The position numbers and the translations under genes are program-made. Under the pieces are notes generated by a model. That model saw nothing but the letters and a program-made list of their open reading frames with translations, made no database searches and was not told the origin of the DNA. Shown one piece after another: positions 37,261 through 37,638 of a stretch of DNA of 37,638 nucleotides (position 1 is the stretch's first letter; each line of letters begins with the position of its first letter). This stretch comes from a virus. The DNA is taken from IMG/VR virus record IMGVR_UViG_3300024262_000107, positions 1-37,638 of that record; one strand, given 5' to 3'.

Positions 37261-37638
37261 TGCAGAAAGTTTCAATAAATAGTAGCGTTGAAGATGGCAA
37301 AATAAAGTCAAATCGTAAGGCATTGAATAAGGCGATTCAAGAGTTTAACGGTAAGTTGATAACAATTACCATTCAGCGTAAACGTAAGGTACGTAGCACC
37401 CCCCAAAATGCTTATTATTGGGGGTGTGTTGTTCCTTTAATTCAGTCAGCGTTTGTTGATAGTTGGGGAGAGCGTAAAACCAAAGAGGAAATTCACGAAT
37501 TTTTAAAGAGGGAGTTTCAGTTTACCGAACACGTAAACGAGCAGACCGGAGAAATTATTAAGGTTGGTAAAAGTACTACCGAAAATACTACGGTTGAGTT
37601 CGAGGAATATTTGGAAGATGTGCGTCGGTTTGCTGAGG
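37260..37638 (+). CDS. NinB-like recombination protein (partial, runs off the window)
   Basis: Starts in a TAATG overlap; 126 codons are visible before the right edge. A basic strand region (KLITITIQRKRKVRSTPQN) followed by AYYWGCVVPLIQSAF and a helix with ERKTKEEIHEFLKREF is the pattern of NinB/lambda Orf-like proteins that assist recombination mediators. The QN-x-YYW part is the most telling. A GC-rich hairpin (37397-37426) lies inside the coding sequence. Confidence 0.65.
   Translation, partial: MQKVSINSSVEDGKIKSNRKALNKAIQEFNGKLITITIQRKRKVRSTPQNAYYWGCVVPLIQSAFVDSWGERKTKEEIHEFLKREFQFTEHVNEQTGEIIKVGKSTTENTTVEFEEYLEDVRRFAE

Noticed and set aside
37397-37426. GC-rich hairpin (CACCCCCCAA with TTGGGGGTG, one C bulged) as a terminator
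   Set aside because: It lies in the middle of the NinB-like coding sequence and no T-run follows; probably incidental or at most a local mRNA fold.
1-37638. CRISPR arrays, tRNA genes, insertion sequences, integrase and attachment sites
   Set aside because: No regularly spaced direct repeats, no cloverleaf with a conserved T-loop, no transposase or recombinase motifs were seen in any frame.

Overview
The window is one continuous stretch of a tailed (siphovirus-type) phage genome. Every gene I can support lies on the + strand, packed tightly with many ATGA and TAATG stop/start overlaps. A host in the Bacteroidota is suggested by three things. Genes lack a consistent Shine-Dalgarno sequence and instead have A-rich leaders. 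The promoters fit the Bacteroidota form TTG-N20-TAnnTTTR. Several proteins (the 216-aa tail-tube-like protein, the PKD-like and beta-helix tail proteins, the M15 lysin) resemble proteins of Bacteroidota phages. I cannot name the host genus, and I see no integrase, tRNA, CRISPR array or insertion sequence.

Layout. 1-600: the end of an upstream gene, then two rho-independent terminators. 606-3878: about a dozen small, mostly unrecognised genes (one a free-standing LPD29 domain, two small membrane proteins, two with Cys pairs), driven by two promoters that carry a palindrome. 3911-5660: large terminase subunit. 5726-7852: a second cassette of small genes, behind a third copy of the palindromic promoter, wedged between terminase and portal. 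7998-16699: portal (with a DnaJ-like Cys insertion), MuF-like head protein, scaffold, Cys-rich major capsid, Cys-rich connector candidate, head-tail/tail-terminator proteins, a membrane protein, and tail assembly chaperones joined by a probable -1 frameshift. 16683-29910: tape measure, a 1297-aa mosaic tail hub, a 604-aa fibre with FN3, a signal-bearing tube-like protein, and a beta-helix tailspike sharing a repeated 30-residue module with its small neighbour. 29910-31908: lysis and membrane genes (holin, M15 endolysin, overlapping spanin-like pair). 32060-34740: a third cluster of small genes behind the fourth palindromic promoter, including a tandem ribbon-helix-helix protein and a winged-helix protein. 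34802-37638: recombination module (Bet/RecT annealase, YqaJ exonuclease, DUF1351-like coiled coil, NinB-like protein cut by the window edge).

Regulation. Two promoter classes separate the genome. The accessory clusters use TTG-[20-bp near-palindrome CGTATAT-N6-ATATAYR]-TAgnTTTA, found four times with identical geometry. The structural genes use TATATTTG-type boxes without the palindrome. A separate leader motif, AATCAAATAAACTAAA, lies 4-10 nt before nine start codons, only in the accessory and recombination modules, at both operon-first and operon-internal genes. It is therefore probably a translation signal. The most attractive hypothesis is a phage regulon controlled through the palindrome, with the tandem ribbon-helix-helix protein (33540-33854) as a candidate binder.
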